This document shows, in pieces, positions 60,603 to 64,000 of a stretch of DNA of 64,000 bases. The notes below the pieces were generated by a model. It searched no databases. It saw nothing but the letters and a program-made list of their open reading frames with translations, and was not told where the DNA came from. Numbering within the stretch: the stretch's first letter is position 1; every line of letters starts with the position of its first letter. Origin of the DNA: an uncultured Alphaproteobacteria bacterium (GTDB lineage: Bacteria > Pseudomonadota > Alphaproteobacteria > CAAGCB01 > CAG-977); the NCBI GenBank assembly GCA_934277945.1, contig CAKQWA010000011.1:6295-70294 (forward strand), written 5' to 3'. A program made the translations under genes and the position numbers.

Positions 60603-63574
60603 CAGGATTTTCCTTTTTTAACATTCAGTGGCAAGCGTATCTCGGATTTGACCTCGACATACCGCCCCAGCGGATCAACCTGATATTTTTTGATGCCGTC
60701 CACCGTTTTTACACCAATACTTGGTTGAATAAAATCTCTATCGTGTCCTTCTATTGTCATAGACGCAGTGGAACGGCTTGTTCCTTTATAATATCCGAAT
60801 ATTTTTTTATCACCTTTAATAACAGATACAAGATCGTCCATATACAAACTGAATTTAAATAAATACGTTTCGTCCATAACAATCCATTCGTTTTCAGGTT
60901 TGTTTGCGACAATCGCTTTGTTTGGCAATTCGGATTTAATTCTGTCCGCCAAATAGATCGGAACCAGATAAAACTGTTCTTTGCCTTTGGCGTTTTTCTT
61001 TGAAAACACATCAATACGCAACATATTACCGTTATTCACCAGTCCGCCGCGCAGTTTTATTCCGGATTTGACGTCCTTTTCGCTGTATTGCGGCTTGTTT
61101 GGATTCAGTGTTCGGATTGTATCCTGATGCACTTCTCCCGTCGCGTTTTTACGCGGCGGGCGGGACACGAAAATTTCCGCCAGCGACGCTTGAACGTCCT
61201 GATAAAAACCGTCCCACGGCTGTTTTACGTGCTGTTTGAATGCTTTATACCACGGTTGACCGTATTTGTTGGCATAGGCTTGCTTGTTTTCAAAAATTTT
61301 CGACAGATGAGCCAAATATTGCGTATATCCGTTAGTCGCGCAAGCGATGACAATCGCGTCCTGCGCATGGTGCAGATCGTTTTCATTGCGGTCTTTTTGC
61401 AATCCCCATTGATACCGCAAAAAGTCCGTCAATGCTCCGTTGCGCGATTGCACATGATCTTTGATATCCGTTTGACTGCCTGAAAAATCAATACAATCGT
61501 CAAGGTATTTCATAACATAGCGAGCCATATACCGCGTGTCGTTAATGTTGCGGCTGCGGAATTCAAGTTCTTTTTCATTGAAATCGCGTATCAGCAGTCT
61601 GTCGCGTTTTTTCGCGCCCAAGCCTTTCATGGATTTAACGCGGGCGATAAATTCCGCCTGTTTGACGGGATCAACAATGTATTCCAGCGGCGTTTTATCC
61701 GATTTTTGCCTGTTTTCACGCGACAGGCACAGAACTTTGTTGTTTTGCGAATTGTCCAGTGAACGCGAATACGGAATGATATGGTCGACATCGCAGTAAT
61801 CCTGTTCCGTCAGTCGCCGCAAATCCAAAGTTTCGCCGGAATACATACATTTGCCGTCCTGCTGTTCATACAAGCGGAATTTCAGCAGATCGCGTCCGCT
61901 GATGTTTTCAATACCCGTTTTAGCCTGCGCCAAATCGCGCGCTTTTTGCCGTTCTTCACCGTATTCTTTTTGTTTTTCGGCAATTTTCTTGCGCTCGTCG
62001 CGGGTGTTGTAAACATCGCGCGCCAATTCGATATTGATTTGATCGGGAGACCCGTATTCACGCACCAATGCGTTATAGACCTTGCGGAATTGCGCCATTG
62101 CGCGATTAACAACCGGAACCGTCGTCGTCAAAAATTCGGGAATCGGCGGCAAGAATTTTCCCTTTTGCGCGGCGAAACTTTCTCCCGTCGATTTGAAATC
62201 GTAGCCGACGTGTTCGCAAGCCTCGTTGAATTTCAGTCCTTTTTGCATTTCGGGCAAAATCTTGTACAAAGCTTTTAAAGACAGACGGATAAATTTTGAA
62301 AAGGACAGAAAAGTCAGTTTTTCGATTTCCGCATCGGACAGATGAAGTTCTTTTAACCCCTTGGCAATATCGGCGTCATTTTTCTTCGTAGCGATGACGG
62401 CGGATATTTTATCCAACGTTTCAACAGGATAAGCGGCAACATCTATGGCGCTTTTTAAATCGTGCCATCCCTTTAAAGAGAAAAACTTCTGATTTTCAGG
62501 GTTTTCGTTTCTTTTAATCTCCTCCCCTGTCTTTTTGTCATAAACGGGTTTCGGATTGTATTCGACATCGGTGAATTGAACGTCCGAATCCTTGGCGAAC
62601 AACGCTTTTTTCAAAGTGGAATATTTGACTTCTTTTTGATTTTTCAACAGATTAAAGACCGTTTCCTTTTCCTCTTGTGTCAAAAAACGGATTTTTCCGT
62701 CCGGTTCATTAACGCGGCAGTTGTTGATTTTCGTCCATGCCACGAAAAATTCAGCTGACGGAGCGTTTTTCGGCGCGCGCGGCTCGTCTTTTTCAAATTC
62801 GCACTTGCCGACCATTTTTTCGATGTTATTGCTTTTGATTTCACGGAAACGAAAAGCGATTTTTTCAAAATCCCGCCGCAGTTTTTCATTCGCCGCTTCC
62901 AAACCGAATGTGTGCTGTTTTTCAAAAATCAACCGTGTTTCTCGTTCGATTTCGTCGCGGGGAATCGAATTGGCATAAGTCGGATTTCCCTTTTCGTCTT
63001 TTCGGTTTCTTTTTTGACCGCCCTTTTCAACGATGATTTGTGCAAGGGTTTTGCCGTTTTCCAACAAAGACCTGTTCGATTTGACAGCGGCAAGCACTTT
63101 TCCGCTTTCGGCGTCCGCTTTTTCCGCCGCAATACGATAGGATTTGAATCCGCGGTGTTTGGCCAAATGCGTTAAAACACGAATGAATTCAATTGTTGTC
63201 AACTTTTCGGTCAAGGCTTTGACGCGTAAATCCCAAACGTCCGCATTGTCGCGCGCTTTGTAAATGTTGCTTTTTTCGTTGAACAAAGCGTCTTTGCCGA
63301 TCAATCCGTTGGCAACGAACAAATTTTTGACGCCTGCCATCCGTCTGGCTTTGCGGCGGCACAACCGGCGTAGCAATCGTTTCTGACGTCTGGGTTGTGC
63401 CAATGAACTGCCGTCTTTCGGATTTTCGGCGACAGGAAAACATCTGACACCCGATTTGACAATTTCACCTGTCGGATAAACATCGTTTTCAGGATCGGAC
63501 GCGTCGTCAAAATCCACAACAGCCCACCCCAATGATGCTATGCCTATATCGAAACCGAAAATTCTCTTTTTCAT
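60602..63574 (-). CDS. cas9: CRISPR-associated endonuclease Cas9 (type II-C)
   Basis: RNA-guided dual nuclease. In 990 residues: RuvC-I FGFDIGIASLGWAVV with D9; Arg-rich bridge helix QPRRQKRLLRRLCRRKARRM (60-79); REC lobe to about 480; RuvC-II INIELARD with E516; HNH CDVDHIIPYSRSLDNSQNNK with H598; RuvC-III HHAQDAIVIA with D739; a C-terminal PAM-interacting part (about 830-990). All catalytic residues are present, so the enzyme looks active. Compact length and absence of csn2 and cas4 fit II-C. Upstream TTGATA-16-TATAGG on the minus strand (63640-63613) is a possible promoter. Confidence 0.97.
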   Translation of the reverse strand: MKKRIFGFDIGIASLGWAVVDFDDASDPENDVYPTGEIVKSGVRCFPVAENPKDGSSLAQPRRQKRLLRRLCRRKARRMAGVKNLFVANGLIGKDALFNEKSNIYKARDNADVWDLRVKALTEKLTTIEFIRVLTHLAKHRGFKSYRIAAEKADAESGKVLAAVKSNRSLLENGKTLAQIIVEKGGQKRNRKDEKGNPTYANSIPRDEIERETRLIFEKQHTFGLEAANEKLRRDFEKIAFRFREIKSNNIEKMVGKCEFEKDEPRAPKNAPSAEFFVAWTKINNCRVNEPDGKIRFLTQEEKETVFNLLKNQKEVKYSTLKKALFAKDSDVQFTDVEYNPKPVYDKKTGEEIKRNENPENQKFFSLKGWHDLKSAIDVAAYPVETLDKISAVIATKKNDADIAKGLKELHLSDAEIEKLTFLSFSKFIRLSLKALYKILPEMQKGLKFNEACEHVGYDFKSTGESFAAQKGKFLPPIPEFLTTTVPVVNRAMAQFRKVYNALVREYGSPDQINIELARDVYNTRDERKKIAEKQKEYGEERQKARDLAQAKTGIENISGRDLLKFRLYEQQDGKCMYSGETLDLRRLTEQDYCDVDHIIPYSRSLDNSQNNKVLCLSRENRQKSDKTPLEYIVDPVKQAEFIARVKSMKGLGAKKRDRLLIRDFNEKELEFRSRNINDTRYMARYVMKYLDDCIDFSGSQTDIKDHVQSRNGALTDFLRYQWGLQKDRNENDLHHAQDAIVIACATNGYTQYLAHLSKIFENKQAYANKYGQPWYKAFKQHVKQPWDGFYQDVQASLAEIFVSRPPRKNATGEVHQDTIRTLNPNKPQYSEKDVKSGIKLRGGLVNNGNMLRIDVFSKKNAKGKEQFYLVPIYLADRIKSELPNKAIVANKPENEWIVMDETYLFKFSLYMDDLVSVIKGDKKIFGYYKGTSRSTASMTIEGHDRDFIQPSIGVKTVDGIKKYQVDPLGRYVEVKSEIRLPLNVKKGKS

Positions 63575-63608
63575 AATGCGCTCGCCAAAAAATTGATTTA
63601 ATAACAGC

Positions 63609-63637
63609 TTGACCTATAAAAATGGTTATGGCAATAT
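63609..63637 (+). promoter_or_regulatory. Promoter candidate of tracrRNA
   Basis: TTGACC (63609-63614), 17 bp, CAATAT (63632-63637), 29 bp before the anti-repeat; overlaps the divergent cas9 promoter region. Confidence 0.45.
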
Positions 63638-63644
63638 CAAATTC

Positions 63645-63765
63645 ACGGAAAATGCGATTATTTGTGTTTTTATTGGAAAGGAAGCGATAATAATCGAAAC
63701 GAAAGTTTTCCGAGTGGGGCAACGGCGATCCGGTCATGTATCGGGGTAGCCGTCCCCTAAGTATT
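63645..63765 (+). ncRNA. tracrRNA
   Basis: Bases 63666-63690 are a perfect 25-nt complement of repeat positions 2-26. They are followed by a small nexus-like hairpin (GAAAC-GAAA-GTTTTC, 63696-63711) and a larger stem with GGGG/CCCC and ACGGC/GCCGT arms (63717-63760). The gene is divergent from cas9. The 5' and 3' ends are estimates; no T run follows until about 63828. Confidence 0.85.
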
Positions 63766-64000
63766 AATAATTGTATACGTTTGGAAATTTATCAAAAATC
63801 CGAGAGAAATTTCCTCAAAAAAGCCATCCTTTTTTTCTTACGCTTTTTATTATTTAGTTTATGCAAGCTCTTTTTTTATCACATAGAACGCGAGGTTCTT
63901 CGCAGGTCCGGACATAGCCCTCTCTTTTTCCTTTCATGCGTTTTTTGAGCGCGCGCCACTTACACTTAACCTTTGGCGATTGTGCTGTTGCGTCTGTACA
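63766..64000. other. Window end without supported gene
   Basis: AT-rich sequence with a T run at 63828-63836 that could end longer tracrRNA transcripts. An 18-codon minus-strand ORF (63859-63915) has only a weak ribosome site. Nothing else is supported. Confidence 0.4.

Noticed and set aside
63859..63915. 18-codon minus-strand ORF near the window end
   Set aside because: The ribosome site (GAGAGG) is close to the ATG and no terminator or promoter supports it.

Overview
The window looks like a piece of chromosome from an anaerobic, fermentative alphaproteobacterium, probably an uncultured host-associated lineage (inference). Alphaproteobacterial markers are MipZ, an Irr-type Fur regulator and the order bamD-recN-ligA. 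Markers of anaerobic life are a three-subunit NADH-linked [FeFe] hydrogenase (hydCBA), its maturase HydE, a PerR-rubrerythrin operon and a small NrdD-like protein. Coding density is high and most genes are GC-rich. The CARF gene (23506-24810) and the cas genes are visibly more AT-rich than their neighbours.

Layout. 1-1851: 5' part of a repeat-rich surface protein. 1985-4531: phosphoglucomutase and MipZ. 4720-8890: hydrogenase operon. 8983-22326: housekeeping genes (DdpX-like dipeptidase, LepA, MarC, tRNA-Gln, EamA transporter, FadL porin, EttA, LemA/DUF2207 pair, RNase D, AspRS). 22327-22813: an intergenic island with four terminators, a candidate 26-codon gene and a candidate small RNA. 22814-28971: a secreted nitroreductase, an orphan CARF-HEPN protein, a HAD phosphatase, an APH-like kinase, HydE and a flavoprotein. 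29091-36206: tRNA-Val, an MFS carrier, envelope genes and PepN. 36281-38917: NrdD-like mini-protein, nucleoside phosphorylase, PerR and rubrerythrin. 39050-43560: tRNA-Ser, an ECF sigma/anti-sigma/periplasmic sensor operon with a 12-bp inverted repeat in its leader, an amidohydrolase and AnmK. 43654-55796: TyrRS, methyltransferase, LigA-RecN-BamD, Irr, DUF4139, tandem DHH phosphoesterases, a lipoprotein and PdxY. 55894-64000: defence-like end with an HNH nuclease behind a palindromic operator, a YjbR protein, a truncated gene remnant, a 23-repeat CRISPR array and a complete type II-C cas2-cas1-cas9 set with its tracrRNA.

How the parts fit. HydC and HydB pass electrons between NADH and HydA, which evolves or consumes H2; HydE helps build the H-cluster. 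HydF and HydG are not in this window. PerR and rubrerythrin would protect this oxygen-sensitive metabolism. The most unusual points are the CARF-HEPN ribonuclease with no type III CRISPR locus nearby, the CRISPR repeat that ends in a perfect TATAAT and reads toward the cas genes with its degenerate repeat at the far end, a duplicated spacer, the pentapeptide minisatellite inside irr, and several palindromic operator candidates (hydC, perR, ECF sigma and HNH leaders).
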